Shown: piece by piece, positions 52,271 through 61,686 of the stretch
Layout: every line of letters starts with the position of its first letter
How positions within the stretch are numbered: the first letter of the stretch is position 1
NCBI GenBank assembly: GCA_004020875.1
Contig: SAPZ01000001.1
Span: 1 to 64,000 of the forward strand
Direction: 5' to 3'
Length of the DNA: 64,000 nucleotides
Source of the DNA: Mesorhizobium sp.
GTDB taxonomy: Bacteria; Pseudomonadota; Alphaproteobacteria; Rhizobiales; Rhizobiaceae
Program-made: the position numbers and the translations under genes
Notes under the pieces: model-generated
Told to the model about the DNA's origin: nothing
Databases searched by the model: none
Seen by the model: the letters and a program-made list of their open reading frames with translations, nothing else

Positions 52271-53009
52271 CCGCATTGTCGACGTCGAGGCCGGCATCGC
52301 CGCCGAAGCGGCGGGGCTCGACGCGCTGCTCGGCCATTTGAAGCCTATCGAGATCATCGAGCGCGCGGCGCGCGAATCCTTCCGCGGCGAGGTCGCCGCG
52401 GTGTCGTCGTTCGGCGCGGATTCGGCGGTGCTGCTGCACATGATCTCGGAGATCGACCGCTCGCTGCCGGTGATCTTCCTCGACACCGGCAAGCATTTCG
52501 AGGAGACACTCGGCTATCGCGACGCGCTGATTGCCGATTTCGGCCTGACGGATATAAGGGTGATCAAGCCGGACGAGGCGGCGCTCGAACGCGTCGATCC
52601 GACCGGCCGGCTCAATGAGACCGACACGGACGCCTGCTGCAACGTGCGCAAGGTCGAGCCGCTGGCGCGCGGTGTCGAGCCGTTCCGTGCCTGGTTCACC
52701 GGACGCAAGCGCTTCCAGGCCTCGACGCGGGCTGCACTGCCCGTCTTCGAGGCGGTCGGTTCGCGTATCCGCATCAATCCGCTGGCGCATTGGACGACAT
52801 CGGACCAGGCCGACTATATGCGCGTGCATGCACTGCGCGAAAATCCGCTGGTCGCCTATGGCTATCTGTCGATCGGCTGCTTCCCATGCACGCAGCCGGT
52901 GCAACCCGGCGAGGACGCGCGCAGCGGCCGCTGGGCCGGGCACGCGAAAACCGAGTGCGGTATCCATCTCTCCGGACTGGAGAAGTCGCTGACCGACGCC
53001 TCTCTTTAG
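52245..53009 (+). CDS. cysH: Phosphoadenylyl/adenylyl-sulfate reductase CysH
   Basis: A 254-residue reductase that makes sulfite from activated sulfate with thioredoxin. SSFGADSAVLLHM is the PP-loop-like motif. The paired Cys in DACCNVRK and later GCFPCTQP, plus the catalytic Cys in ECGIHLSGLEKSL, indicate the [4Fe-4S] type that prefers APS. The start at 52245 follows AAGGAGG within cysI. The stop codon is the first base of a large palindrome (53009-53150). Confidence 0.93.
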   Translation: MLAKPRPLDRIVDVEAGIAAEAAGLDALLGHLKPIEIIERAARESFRGEVAAVSSFGADSAVLLHMISEIDRSLPVIFLDTGKHFEETLGYRDALIADFGLTDIRVIKPDEAALERVDPTGRLNETDTDACCNVRKVEPLARGVEPFRAWFTGRKRFQASTRAALPVFEAVGSRIRINPLAHWTTSDQADYMRVHALRENPLVAYGYLSIGCFPCTQPVQPGEDARSGRWAGHAKTECGIHLSGLEKSLTDASL

Positions 53010-53150
53010 GATACGCCGATATTCATGTGAGGCCGGCCTGCAAATGGCGACTTCCTGCGCTTCCGGTGCTCACGTACTTCAAGTACGCTCCGCTCTGGTT
53101 CTCGGAAGCCACCATTTTCCGCTCGGCCTGACCTGAATCTCGGCATATCC
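53009..53150. repeat. 142-bp imperfect palindrome between cysH and DUF934
   Basis: Outer arms GGATACGCCGATATTCA (53009-53025) and TGAATCTCGGCATATCC (53134-53150) pair with two mismatches. The exact centre is the perfect palindrome CGTACTT-c-AAGTACG (53073-53087), and the intervening arms pair partially (AGGCCG, AATGGYGRCTTCC). The whole block would form one long hairpin in RNA or a cruciform in DNA. It begins in the cysH stop codon and may separate expression of DUF934 from cysH. Confidence 0.7.
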
Positions 53151-53179
53151 TTGCAATCTTTAGGACCTTAGGATTTTTG

Positions 53180-53719
53180 ATGACTGGATCGACGACAGCG
53201 GGGACCCGCCTCTGGACCCCTGACGGTTTTCGCGAGGACGAGTGGACGCACGCCCAAGGCGCCGAGGCGCTGGCCGGCAATGGCCGTTTCATCCTGCCGC
53301 TTCAGGTTTTTCTCGGGCTGGATGAAGAAATCCGCAAGTCAGCCACGGAACGCCTCGGTGTGTTGCTGCAGCCCGGCGACGAGCTCGACAAGATAACCGG
53401 CTTGCTGGACCAATTGTCGCTGGTGGCGCTCGCGTTCCCGGCCTTCAATGATGGCCGCTCCTTCTCGAAGGGCGAGTTGCTGCGCGTCCGGCATCATTTC
53501 AAGGGCGCGGTGCGCGCCACCGGCCAGGTGCTGGTCGACCAGCTGCCGCATATGCTGCGGCTCGGCTTCGACGAGTTCGAGGTCTCCAATCCGGTGCTGT
53601 TGAAGCGCCTGGAGGAAGGGCGCACCGGCGGCCTGCCGGTTTATTACCAGCCGGCCGCGGAAGCTGAGCCGAAAGGCCCGAAATACTCATGGCGGCGCAA
53701 GCGCTCTGGATCAGAATGA
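53180..53719 (+). CDS. DUF934-family protein of the sulfur operon
   Basis: A 179-residue protein of the DUF934 family, which regularly follows cysH/cysI in alpha- and betaproteobacteria. Typical segments are GVLLQPGDELDKITGLLDQLSL and PAFNDGRSFSKGELLRVR. Function is unproven, and association with sulfite reduction is from conserved context. The ATG at 53180 is preferred over the TTG one codon earlier. A terminator-like hairpin overlaps its stop codon. Confidence 0.87.
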   Translation: MTGSTTAGTRLWTPDGFREDEWTHAQGAEALAGNGRFILPLQVFLGLDEEIRKSATERLGVLLQPGDELDKITGLLDQLSLVALAFPAFNDGRSFSKGELLRVRHHFKGAVRATGQVLVDQLPHMLRLGFDEFEVSNPVLLKRLEEGRTGGLPVYYQPAAEAEPKGPKYSWRRKRSGSE

Positions 53720-53745
53720 CGTTCGGTTGACCGTCATCCTGATCC
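53708..53745 (+). terminator. Terminator-like hairpin at the end of the sulfur operon
   Basis: A 14-bp stem with one mismatch (GGATCAGAATGACG arm) and a 10-nt loop covers the DUF934 stop codon and is followed by AGTCCTTTG. It probably ends the cysG-to-DUF934 transcript. Confidence 0.6.
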
Positions 53746-53759
53746 AGTCCTTTGTCGGA

Positions 53760-53797
53760 GCATGATCTTTTCCGAAGCCTCGGTTCGGGGATCATGC
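53760..53797. repeat. Rhizobial GCATGATC intergenic repeat
   Basis: Inverted GCATGATC / GATCATGC arms around TTTTCCGAAGCC..CGGTTCGGG, a short intergenic palindrome frequently seen in Rhizobiales. It lies between DUF934 and the GMC oxidoreductase. Confidence 0.6.
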
Positions 53798-53882
53798 ACT
53801 GGCTGACGCGGGGCACCTTTACAAGGCGCTTCAGCAGGCATTCTCTCAAGGGAACGGACGGAAAGATCCGCCGGAGGGAACC

Positions 53883-55490
53883 ATGCGCTACGACTATGTG
53901 ATTGCCGGCGGCGGCTCCGCCGGCTCGACGCTTGCCGCGAGACTTTCCGAGGACCCATCGAAGACGGTCTGCCTGCTGGAGGCGGGAGGCGCCGGCAAGG
54001 ATCTCTTGATCCGCGCCCCCGCCGGCATCATCGCACTGCTGCCCGGCCGGCCGAAGATCAACAACTGGGCCTTCGAGACCGTACCGCAGGAAGGTCTCAA
54101 CGGCCGCAGGGGATATCAGCCGCGGGGCAAGGCTCTCGGAGGGTCGAGCGCCATCAACGCGATGCTGTACACGCGGGGCCATCGCCGCGATTATGACGAA
54201 TGGGCCGAGCTCGGCTGCGAGGGCTGGTCGTGGGACGAGGTGCTGCCGTATTTCCGGCGCGCCGAAGGCAACCAGCGCGGCGGCGACGCGCTGCATGGCG
54301 GCGACGGGCCGCTGAGGGTCTGCGAACAGCAGGAGCCGCGCACGATCTCCAGGGCTTTCGTCGAGGCCTGCGGTGAAAACCAGATCAGGCTGAATGATGA
54401 CTTTAACGGGCCGGAGCAGGAAGGGGCCGGACTCTATCAGGTGACACAGTTCTGGGGCGAGCGCCGCAACGGCGAGCGCTGCTCGGCGGCGGCGGCCTAT
54501 CTGCATCCGGCGATGAACCGGCCGAACCTCACCGTAGTCACCGGCGCGCATGCGACGGGCGTCGTGCTCAACGGCCGGCGCGCCACGGGCGTGCGCTACC
54601 GCAGTGGCAAAAGCGAAGCCGTGGCGGAAGCCAGGCGCGAAGTCATCCTTTGCGCAGGGGCGTTCGGCTCGCCGCAACTGCTCCTGCTCTCCGGTATCGG
54701 CCCGGCGGTGGAGCTCGCGGCGCACGGCATTCCGCTCGTCCACGAATTGCCGGGCGTGGGCAAGAACCTGCAGGACCATCTCGATTTCATTCTCGCCTGG
54801 AAGTCGCGGCACACGGATCTGGTGGGCATCGGGCTCACGGGCATGCCCGGCCTGATCAGGCACATGCTGCGCTGGCGCAAGGACGGGACCGGCATGATCG
54901 CCACCCCTTACGCCGAAGGCGGCGCCTTCCTCAAATCAGATCCGACAGTCGAGCGTCCCGACCTGCAACTGCATTTCTGCATCGCCATCGTCGACGACCA
55001 TGGCCGCAAGCTGCATATGGGATACGGCTTTTCCTGCCATGTCTGTGTGCTTCGGCCGCATTCGCGCGGCGAGGTGGGTCTAATGAGCCGGGATCCGCTG
55101 GCGCCGCCGCGCATCGATCCGCGCTTCCTCGAGGACGAGCGTGACGCCGACCTGCTGCTCAAGGGCGTGCGGAAGATGCGCGCCATATTGGAGGCGCCGG
55201 CGCTGGCGAAATATCGCGCCAGGGAAATCTATACCGCCGGCGCTTCGAGCGATGCCGAACTGATGGCGCATATCAGGGCACGCGCCGACACGATCTACCA
55301 CCCGGCCGGCACCTGCAAGATGGGCGTTGACGACATGGCAGTGGTCGACCCGCGGCTCAAGGTTCGCGGGCTGGAAGCGTTGCGTGTGGTGGATGCCTCG
55401 GTGATGCCGACCCTGATTGGCGGCAACACCAATGCACCGACGATTATGATCGCCGAGAAGGCCGCGGATATGATCCGGGCCGCGGTCTGA
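53883..55490 (+). CDS. GMC-family oxidoreductase (choline-dehydrogenase-like)
   Basis: A 535-residue flavoprotein. The FAD-binding [13 protein letters not shown] is at the N-terminus, followed by [19 protein letters not shown] (GMC signature 1), [16 protein letters not shown] (signature 2) and the active-site His in [10 protein letters not shown] with a C-terminal [17 protein letters not shown]. It oxidises an alcohol to an aldehyde, and choline itself is not assured. The start has a good GGAGGG 5 bases upstream. It is monocistronic. Confidence 0.92.
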   Translation: MRYDYVIAGGGSAGSTLAARLSEDPSKTVCLLEAGGAGKDLLIRAPAGIIALLPGRPKINNWAFETVPQEGLNGRRGYQPRGKALGGSSAINAMLYTRGHRRDYDEWAELGCEGWSWDEVLPYFRRAEGNQRGGDALHGGDGPLRVCEQQEPRTISRAFVEACGENQIRLNDDFNGPEQEGAGLYQVTQFWGERRNGERCSAAAAYLHPAMNRPNLTVVTGAHATGVVLNGRRATGVRYRSGKSEAVAEARREVILCAGAFGSPQLLLLSGIGPAVELAAHGIPLVHELPGVGKNLQDHLDFILAWKSRHTDLVGIGLTGMPGLIRHMLRWRKDGTGMIATPYAEGGAFLKSDPTVERPDLQLHFCIAIVDDHGRKLHMGYGFSCHVCVLRPHSRGEVGLMSRDPLAPPRIDPRFLEDERDADLLLKGVRKMRAILEAPALAKYRAREIYTAGASSDAELMAHIRARADTIYHPAGTCKMGVDDMAVVDPRLKVRGLEALRVVDASVMPTLIGGNTNAPTIMIAEKAADMIRAAV

Positions 55491-55574
55491 TCGCCGGTCC
55501 TGGTCGGACCAGCCTCTCCTGTTCCGTCGCGACGTTGTGGCCCTTGCATGCCCCGAGACGGGATCGAACCCATC

Positions 55575-55585
55575 TGGTCAGACCA
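55575..55585. promoter_or_regulatory. GntR/FadR-type operator candidate
   Basis: TGGTCAGACCA, a perfect palindrome, matches the TGGTnnnACCA consensus used by FadR-subfamily GntR regulators. It lies about 100 bp upstream of the PfpI/DJ-1 gene in the 193-bp intergenic region. The regulator is not in the window. Confidence 0.4.
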
Positions 55586-55683
55586 ATTTGGCGATTTGCG
55601 CTTTCCCTTTTGCCGTCCTCACCTTACGATAGGGTCATTATTTAGCACCCCGAAATAAATAGCCAGCTAAGGGAGGAAACGGC

Positions 55684-56304
55684 ATGGCCGGCAAGAAGAT
55701 ATTGATGCTCGTTGGCGAGTTCAGCGAGGAATACGAGATTTTCGTCTTTGAACAGGCCATGCATGCGGTGGGTCACATGGTCCATGTCGTGTGCCCTGAC
55801 AAGAAGGCGGGCGACGTGCTCAAGACCTCCTTGCACGACTTTGAAGGCCATCAGACCTATACCGAAAAGCTCGGCCACGATTACATCCTCAACAAGACTT
55901 TCGCCGAGGTGAACCCGGCCGACTACGACGCGGTCTACGCGGCGGGCGGGCGCGGACCGGAATATATCCGCATCGACAAGCGCGTGCAGGCGCTGATCAG
56001 GCATTTCCATGAGACCGGCAAGCCGATCTTCACCATTTGCCACGGTGTGCAGATCCTGATCGCGGTCGACGGCGTGGTGCGCGGCAAGGAAGTGGCGGCG
56101 CTGCATTATTGCGAGCCGGAAGTGACGCTCGCCGGCGGCATCTATATCGACGTCGCGCCGACAGGCGCGCATGTCGACGGCAATCTGGTGTCGGCAAAAG
56201 GCTGGCCTGGCCTTGCCGCTTTCATGCGGGAATGCCTGAAGGTGCTCGGCACCGAGATCCGCCATGGCGAAGCGTTGATGCGCGACGACCGAAAGGCGGC
56301 CTGA
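55684..56304 (+). CDS. DJ-1/PfpI-family protein
   Basis: A 206-residue class I glutamine-amidotransferase-like protein. MLVGEFSEEYEIFVFEQAM has the conserved acidic residue of the family, and the nucleophilic Cys sits in the elbow TICHGVQ near residue 119. Such proteins act as stress-related hydrolases, glyoxalases or deglycases. The specific activity is unknown. GGGAGG precedes the start. It is monocistronic. Confidence 0.88.
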   Translation: MAGKKILMLVGEFSEEYEIFVFEQAMHAVGHMVHVVCPDKKAGDVLKTSLHDFEGHQTYTEKLGHDYILNKTFAEVNPADYDAVYAAGGRGPEYIRIDKRVQALIRHFHETGKPIFTICHGVQILIAVDGVVRGKEVAALHYCEPEVTLAGGIYIDVAPTGAHVDGNLVSAKGWPGLAAFMRECLKVLGTEIRHGEALMRDDRKAA

Positions 56305-56326
56305 GGCCCTCAATCGCGGCGCGAGG

Positions 56327-56527
56327 CTATCGACGCCGCTCGCCGCCTGCTTTTCTGGCGTCCACGGCGTCTAGGCGTTCAAGCAGGTCGCTCAGCCGCC
56401 GAGGCACCTCTTTTTCCAGGCGAAATGCCGGCAAGGTGCGCAAAAAGCGCTTCGTCGCTTCGCTGCCCGCCTGCCGCCTGATATCGTTGGCCAATTCGGC
56501 GCGCCGGTTGCCGTTGTTGCCGTTCAT
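56327..56527 (-). CDS. Small hypothetical protein
   Basis: A 66-residue protein (MNGNNGNRRAELANDIRRQA to AGGERRR). It is helical and basic, with an RLEKEVPRRLSDLLERLDAV segment that could form an amphipathic helix. I do not recognise it. It lies between the PfpI gene and grpE, convergent to the former, with a weak AGGA upstream. Coding status is moderately supported by codon pattern only. Confidence 0.5.
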   Translation of the reverse strand: MNGNNGNRRAELANDIRRQAGSEATKRFLRTLPAFRLEKEVPRRLSDLLERLDAVDARKAGGERRR

Positions 56528-56745
56528 TGTCCCAAAATCCTGTGTCGGCTTCGAAACTCCTCCAGCCCGTTTATGGTTCCCGCAACGGCATTCGAGGGCA
56601 AGCAAAGCCGCGTGACAGGGTAAAATTTGAATTAATTTGGAACGATGGCTCGACATCCGCCGCGAGCGCTTACCCCTTGATTTTTGGCCTCCAAACCTCG
56701 ATATCGGGCGCAAATCCAGACCAATCCGAATGACGGGAAACGGCG

Positions 56746-57378
56746 ATGAGCGACCAGGCAAAAGACGAACGCACGCCCGAAGATATGGAAGCCGCCCAGG
56801 CTTCCGGCGAGCGTGCGGAAGGTGGCGTCGACGGCGACTATGAAGCGCTCGTGCGGCTGCTGAAGGAAAACGAGGAACTGAAGGACCGGGCGCTGCGCGT
56901 CGCGGCCGAAATGGAGAATTTGCGGCGGCGCACCGCGCGCGACGTGCATGACGCGCGCACTTATGCGGTGGCCAATTTCGCGCGCGACATGCTGTCGGTG
57001 TCGGACAATCTGCGCCGCGCGCTCGATGCCATTCCCGCCGAGGCCAAGGCCTCAGGCGATGCCGGCTTCAAGGCGCTGATCGAAGGCGTCGACCTCACCG
57101 AGCGGGCCATGCTGTCGGCGCTGGAGCGCCACGGCGTGAAGAAACTCGCGCCTGAAGGCGAGAAGTTCGATCCGAATTTTCACCAGGCGATGTTCGAGGT
57201 GCCTAATCCGGAGGTTCCGGCCGGCACCGTCGTCCAGGTGGTGCAGCCCGGCTATTCGATCGGCGAGCGTGTTCTGCGGCCGGCGATGGTCGGCGTCGCC
57301 AAGGGTGGCCCGAAGGCAACCGCCGAGGCGAAGGTCGAGCCCGGCCCGGTGAACGAGCAGGCCGAGAAGGATGCTTGA
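56746..57378 (+). CDS. grpE: Nucleotide exchange factor GrpE
   Basis: A 210-residue DnaK co-chaperone. An acidic N-terminus and long coiled coil ([27 protein letters not shown], split over residues 45-70) precede the beta domain with the GrpE signature ([45 protein letters not shown] region). It releases ADP from DnaK. No hrcA is adjacent in this window, and no CIRCE element was seen upstream. It is followed by a heptamer-repeat hairpin. Confidence 0.95.
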   Translation: MSDQAKDERTPEDMEAAQASGERAEGGVDGDYEALVRLLKENEELKDRALRVAAEMENLRRRTARDVHDARTYAVANFARDMLSVSDNLRRALDAIPAEAKASGDAGFKALIEGVDLTERAMLSALERHGVKKLAPEGEKFDPNFHQAMFEVPNPEVPAGTVVQVVQPGYSIGERVLRPAMVGVAKGGPKATAEAKVEPGPVNEQAEKDA

Positions 57379-57502
57379 ATAGGGGAGTAAGGGAGTAGGG
57401 CAGTAAGGGAGTAGGGGAGTAGGGGATCGAAACCGTACTTTCGCGCGGTTCTATGCTATTCAATTCCCCTATTGCCCTATTCCCTTACTGCCCTACTCCC
57501 CT
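57379..57502. repeat. Heptamer-repeat block forming a 36-bp stem
   Basis: The left half repeats 7-8-mers of the type GGGAGTA / GGGGAGTA. The right half is its complement. Positions 57391-57426 pair with 57465-57500 over 36 bp with one mismatch (57417/57474) and two G-T pairs, leaving a 38-nt loop. The stem ends 2 bp before the start codon of the next gene and leaves no Shine-Dalgarno sequence for it. It probably terminates grpE transcription and may limit translation of the channel gene. Confidence 0.75.
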
Positions 57503-58153
57503 ATGTCCTTGAACCCAATCGCCTTGCTCGACTATGCCGGCGTCGCCGTCTTCGCGGCGACGGGCGCGCTTGCCGCGTCGCGCAAGCAGCTCGACATCAT
57601 CGGCTTCCTGTTCCTGGCCAGCGTCACCGGCATCGGCGGCGGGACGTTGCGCGATGTCATCCTCAACCTGCCCGTATTCTGGGTCGCCAACAGTGGCTAT
57701 GTGCTGATCTGCGCCGCCGTCGCGGTGCTGGTCTTCTTCAGCGCCCATCGTTTTGAATCCCGCTACAAGCTGCTGCTTTGGCTCGATGCCGTCGGCCTCG
57801 CAGCGTTCTCGGTGATGGGCGCAGCCAAGGGGCTGGCGATCACCGGCTCGCCCGTCGTTTCGGTCATCATGGGCGTGCTGACGGCGACCTTCGGCGGCAT
57901 CCTGCGCGACCTGCTTGCCGGCGAACCCTCGGTGCTGCTCAGGCCTGAAATCTATGTCACGGCCGCCCTGGCCGGTGCCGCCATCTTCACCCTTGGCGAT
58001 CTTGCCGGCCTACCGGCGCTGGCGTCCAGCCTGCTTGGCTTCGCGGGCGCGTTCGTGGTGCGCGGCGGGGCGCTTAAATTCGGCTGGTCGTTTGCGGCCT
58101 ATCGGAGTCGGCCAGGGCGAAGGCCGGAAGATATTCCGTGGAGGAGCGAATAG
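57503..58153 (+). CDS. TRIC-type trimeric cation channel family protein (UPF0126)
   Basis: A 216-residue inner-membrane protein with about seven hydrophobic segments. It has two copies of a glycine-rich motif, GIGGGTLRDVIL near residue 43-54 and GGILRDLLAG near 133, which define the bacterial TRIC/YadS family of K+-permeable channels. The N-terminus MSLNPIALLDYAG is family-like, so the start is probably right although no ribosome site precedes it. It is flanked on both sides by heptamer-repeat hairpins. Confidence 0.87.
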   Translation: MSLNPIALLDYAGVAVFAATGALAASRKQLDIIGFLFLASVTGIGGGTLRDVILNLPVFWVANSGYVLICAAVAVLVFFSAHRFESRYKLLLWLDAVGLAAFSVMGAAKGLAITGSPVVSVIMGVLTATFGGILRDLLAGEPSVLLRPEIYVTAALAGAAIFTLGDLAGLPALASSLLGFAGAFVVRGGALKFGWSFAAYRSRPGRRPEDIPWRSE

Positions 58154-58208
58154 CGAATAGGGAGTAGCGAATAGAGATCGGCCGAGATAGCGTGTTATTC
58201 GCTATTCG
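58147..58208. repeat. Heptamer-repeat hairpin between convergent genes
   Basis: CGAATAGCGAATA (58147-58159) and TATTCGCTATTCG (58196-58208) form a perfect 13-bp stem, with further GAATAGG/GGGAGTAGC units in the loop. It covers the channel-gene stop codon and ends 6 bp before the olsB stop. It likely serves as a bidirectional terminator and is related in unit type to the block at 57379. Confidence 0.65.
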
Positions 58209-58214
58209 ATGGCC

Positions 58215-59102
58215 TCACGCCGCGAAGCGCTGCCCCTCGCCGCCATAATAGTTGACGTAGCGGGCGCCGATCTCCTTGACCGGCATGACGACGAAGACGT
58301 CGACAGTCGAGAATTCGTGGTCGATCACGCAGCCATCGCCGATGCGGGCCCCGACGCGCAGGTAACCCTTGACCAGCGGCGGCATGGCGGCGATCGCCGC
58401 CTTGGTGTTCACCGCCTCGATCGGCATAAGGTCCATCGAGCAGTAGCGCCCGGGAACCGCCCGGACATCCCAGGCGGAGTTGGTGCGACAATGATGGGCA
58501 AGATAGGTTAGCGCCTCGGCATGCGCCGCCGGCACGATCCCGTGGAAAGAGGCGCAGCCGGTCATCACGCCGATGCTGTAATGGTTGATATAGGCCCAGA
58601 TGCCCTGCCACAGCGCCTCGATCGTGCGCTTGGAGCGGTATTCCGGCAGAACGCAGGAGCGGCCGAGCTCGAGGAAGCGCTGGCCGGGATGCCGCGCGAT
58701 CAGCTTGGTGAGCTCGAACTCGCCCTCGGAATAAAACCCGCCGGCGGTCGCGGCGATCTCCTGCCGCAACAGGCGATAGGTGCCGACGATGCGGCGATGC
58801 TCAGGACCGGGAAGGGACGTGTCCAACACGAGAAGGTGATCGCAGAGCGGGTCGAAACGGTCGGCATCGCGCCGGTCCTGCGCCTGGAACAGGTCCTTCC
58901 TCGCGCCAAGCTCGTCATAAAATACCCGATAGCGGACTTCCTGGGCGGCGGCGATCTCAGCCTCGTTGCGGGCGAGCCGCACTTCGAGGTTGCCGATCCG
59001 GCCCAGCGGAGCACCGCTTGCGACGGCGTCGGCGGTACGGGCAGCGAGCAGGGCGCCGCCGGCATTCGGCCGAGTGTCACATTCAGGCATGACTGTATGC
59101 AC
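58215..59102 (-). CDS. olsB: L-ornithine N-alpha-acyltransferase OlsB-like (GNAT)
   Basis: A 295-residue acyltransferase that transfers a 3-hydroxyacyl group from ACP to ornithine in the first step of ornithine-lipid synthesis. Family segments are VRYRVFYDELGA, FLELGRSCVLPEYRSKRTI and HFHG-like TGCASFHGI. The start is GTG at 59102, supported by AAGGAG 8 bases upstream. An ATG at 59090 is the alternative. olsA is not adjacent. Ornithine lipids are phosphate-free membrane lipids typical of rhizobia under phosphate limitation. Confidence 0.85.
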   Translation of the reverse strand: MHTVMPECDTRPNAGGALLAARTADAVASGAPLGRIGNLEVRLARNEAEIAAAQEVRYRVFYDELGARKDLFQAQDRRDADRFDPLCDHLLVLDTSLPGPEHRRIVGTYRLLRQEIAATAGGFYSEGEFELTKLIARHPGQRFLELGRSCVLPEYRSKRTIEALWQGIWAYINHYSIGVMTGCASFHGIVPAAHAEALTYLAHHCRTNSAWDVRAVPGRYCSMDLMPIEAVNTKAAIAAMPPLVKGYLRVGARIGDGCVIDHEFSTVDVFVVMPVKEIGARYVNYYGGEGQRFAA

Positions 59103-59285
59103 GAGTGATTCTCCTTCGAGCCATCCCTCTTGGCACGGGGATACGGTGTAGGTGCAACAGGATTGTGACAGTACCGTGATACGGCGTGGCGGGCAATACT
59201 TTGTCGGCTGGACAATACCCTCAACCGGCTATCTTACGGCCGCGAAAGCCAGGCAATGCATGGCTTTCAAGGGTTCAAAATTTCG

Positions 59286-61565
59286 TCAGGCGGCGACCTG
59301 GCCCTCAACCGCCTGGACGAGCGCGTCCGGGTCGAGCGGCTTGGTCACGAAACCGCTGGCGCCATGGGCGAGCACGGCATGCCGGGTCTTTTCCTGGCTG
59401 TCGGCTGAAAGCACCATGATCGGGATCGGCGGCATGGCCAGGGACTCTTCATGGCGGCGGATGGCGGCGATCGCATCCAGGCCGTCCATAACAGGCATGT
59501 GCAGGTCCATCAGCACCACATCGAAGCGGAACTTGAGGCCGGCGTCGGTAACGGCATCGACCGCGGCCTTGCCGTTGCCGACAACCTTGACGCGATGCCC
59601 TGCCTTGAGCAGCGTGGCGCGGGCGAGCATGGCGTTGATGTCATTGTCCTCGGCGATCAGCACCGACAGGCCCTGATCGCGCCTGCGTACCGAGGCGGTG
59701 CCGCGCGGCGCCGGCCGCGGCTGGATGAGCGCGGAGCCATGGGTGGTCAACAGCACCCGCAAGAGGGTCTCGCCGCGCACGGGCCTCGCGAGGAAGGTGG
59801 CGTAGCCGCTGGCGCGGAATTCGCCGAGCATGCCTCGGTCCGTAGGCGCGATCAGGGTGATGGCCTCACAATCGGCAAAGCCTGAGTCGCGCAACCGCTT
59901 GAGCAACCTGCCGTCACTGTTTTCGAGCGCGGCGTCGATCAAGAGCACGTTGCAGCCGGCAGCGAATGGAGCGGCTTGGCTTGGCGTCGCCGCAACCTCG
60001 ACGATGCCGCCATGGGCCCTGATCGCGCGGGCGATGGCATCGGCCTCGATAGCGTTCTTCGAAACGATCACCGCCCGCCGGTCGGCGAGGATGTTGTGCC
60101 GGTGCGGCGGTGGCTCGGTCGCCGCGACCGCCGGGATGTCGAGGACGAATTCGGAGCCTTCGCCGAGCCGGCTCGAAACGGAAATCGTGCCGCCCATCGC
60201 CGCCACCAGCCGCTTCGAGATCGCAAGGCCGAGGCCGGCGCCGCCATGCACCCTGGTCGAGGTGCCGTCGGATTGCTCGAACTCCTCGAAGATACGTTCC
60301 ATGTCCTCTTCACGCAGCCCAGGGCCGGTGTCGGCGACGGTGAAGCAGATGCAGTCGCTGGTTTCGGTGCGGGCGCGCGCCACGGTGAGCAGCACGCCGC
60401 CCGTATCGGTGAACTTGACCGCGTTGCCGATGAGGTTCAGCAGCACCTGGCGCAAGCGGCCGGGATCTGCGGTGATCATCTGCGGCACGTCGGGCTCGAC
60501 ATGGCAGCCGAGACCGATATTCTTGGAAAAGGCCTTCGCGGCCAGAAGTTCGATGATGTTGTCGGCGATTTCGCGCAGCGAAGTCGGCTGCGGCTCTGGC
60601 TCGAAGCGGCCGGCCTCGATCTTGGAATAATCGAGCAGGTCCTCGATAAGCGCGAGCAGCGCGCTGGCCGAGGTCGAAACAGCGCCGACATAAGTCCGCT
60701 GTTCCGGCGACAGGTCGGTGTCGGCAAGCAGCTTCGCCATGCCCATGATGCCGTTCATCGGCGTGCGGATCTCATGGCTGACGGTGGCGAGGAAGCGCGA
60801 CTTGGCCTGGCTGGCATATTCGGCCCGCTCGCGCGCGGTGATCAGCGAGGATTCGGCGCGCTTGCGGGCGGTGATGTCGCGGGCGATCGCCCGGTGCGAG
60901 ACCGCGCCCGTATCCTTGTCGCGCACCGACAATTCGATCCAAGAGAACCAGCGCGGCCCGTTCGGGGTGCGGATCGCGACATCGGTGGAGCTCAGGCATT
61001 CATGATCGGAGAAGGCGGCGTCGGGAACGATGCCGACGTCGATGCCAAGCTCGGACAGGGTCTTGCCGGCGAGGTTGCGAGGGTCGACCTCGACAAGCGA
61101 GGCAAAGACGCTGTTGGCATAGACGATATGGCCGTCGCGATCGCGATGGACGACGAGGTCGCCGAGCGCGTCGATCAGTCCACGGAAGCGTTCCTCGCTC
61201 TCCTGCATCTCCCACATGCGGTCGGCGAGGGTCTCGATCTCGGCGCGGCTGCGGGCGGCGGTCTCGTCGAGAAGTGCCGCGGTGCGCCGCTCGTCGCGGC
61301 GGTTGCGAAGATGCATGGCAAGGCCGGCGAAGGCCGCCGCGGCGAGTCCGATGGTGACGATGAGCGGCGCCCCGGTGAGATGCGCGAGCCCTGCCAGGAC
61401 GACGATGGCGACGATCGTCAGGAAGGGCAGGCCTTCGTGGCTGGCGGCAGGCAAGTCGGGAGCCAGCGGCGGCGCGACGAGCACCTGCCGCTTCGGCGCA
61501 TTGGGGATGAGCCTGTCAGCGCCCGCGGCTTTGCTGTCCTGCCTGATGTCGGAGTCCGCGACCAT
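59286..61565 (-). CDS. Hybrid sensor histidine kinase
   Basis: A 759-residue membrane-bound hybrid kinase. Two membrane segments near residues 48-84 are followed by a short coiled coil, a PAS domain ([20 protein letters not shown]), HisKA with the phospho-His in [10 protein letters not shown] and an ATPase domain ([15 protein letters not shown]-like [14 protein letters not shown]). Next comes a degenerate receiver (about 500-610) lacking the paired acidic residues. A C-terminal receiver with phospho-Asp in [11 protein letters not shown] completes the protein. The signal is unknown. No partner regulator is adjacent. Confidence 0.93.
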   Translation of the reverse strand: MVADSDIRQDSKAAGADRLIPNAPKRQVLVAPPLAPDLPAASHEGLPFLTIVAIVVLAGLAHLTGAPLIVTIGLAAAAFAGLAMHLRNRRDERRTAALLDETAARSRAEIETLADRMWEMQESEERFRGLIDALGDLVVHRDRDGHIVYANSVFASLVEVDPRNLAGKTLSELGIDVGIVPDAAFSDHECLSSTDVAIRTPNGPRWFSWIELSVRDKDTGAVSHRAIARDITARKRAESSLITARERAEYASQAKSRFLATVSHEIRTPMNGIMGMAKLLADTDLSPEQRTYVGAVSTSASALLALIEDLLDYSKIEAGRFEPEPQPTSLREIADNIIELLAAKAFSKNIGLGCHVEPDVPQMITADPGRLRQVLLNLIGNAVKFTDTGGVLLTVARARTETSDCICFTVADTGPGLREEDMERIFEEFEQSDGTSTRVHGGAGLGLAISKRLVAAMGGTISVSSRLGEGSEFVLDIPAVAATEPPPHRHNILADRRAVIVSKNAIEADAIARAIRAHGGIVEVAATPSQAAPFAAGCNVLLIDAALENSDGRLLKRLRDSGFADCEAITLIAPTDRGMLGEFRASGYATFLARPVRGETLLRVLLTTHGSALIQPRPAPRGTASVRRRDQGLSVLIAEDNDINAMLARATLLKAGHRVKVVGNGKAAVDAVTDAGLKFRFDVVLMDLHMPVMDGLDAIAAIRRHEESLAMPPIPIMVLSADSQEKTRHAVLAHGASGFVTKPLDPDALVQAVEGQVAA

Positions 61566-61686
61566 GCGCGGACTATGCCAGACAGAAATTATGGAAGACT
61601 GGGAGGGATCGTTCGAATTTTAGCGATTGCGCGGATTCCGGCCGCCCTGCGGGCGTGGGCGGAACAAACTTTGAGGGGCCCTCCGG

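Noticed and set aside
50246..52492. 748-codon open frame on the minus strand
   Set aside because: It is entirely antisense to cysI/cysH/DUF2849, whose products are clear. The translation is His/Asp/Arg-rich, typical of high-GC shadow frames.
55551..55575. Possible tRNA 3' end on the minus strand (GGGTTCGATCCC near 55565)
   Set aside because: Only a T-arm-like motif is present. No matching acceptor 5' strand, D-arm or anticodon arm is found in the adjacent 90 bases.
57379..57502. Short tandem repeats considered as a CRISPR array
   Set aside because: Units are 7-8 bp, without spacers, and form an inverted repeat. No cas genes are present.
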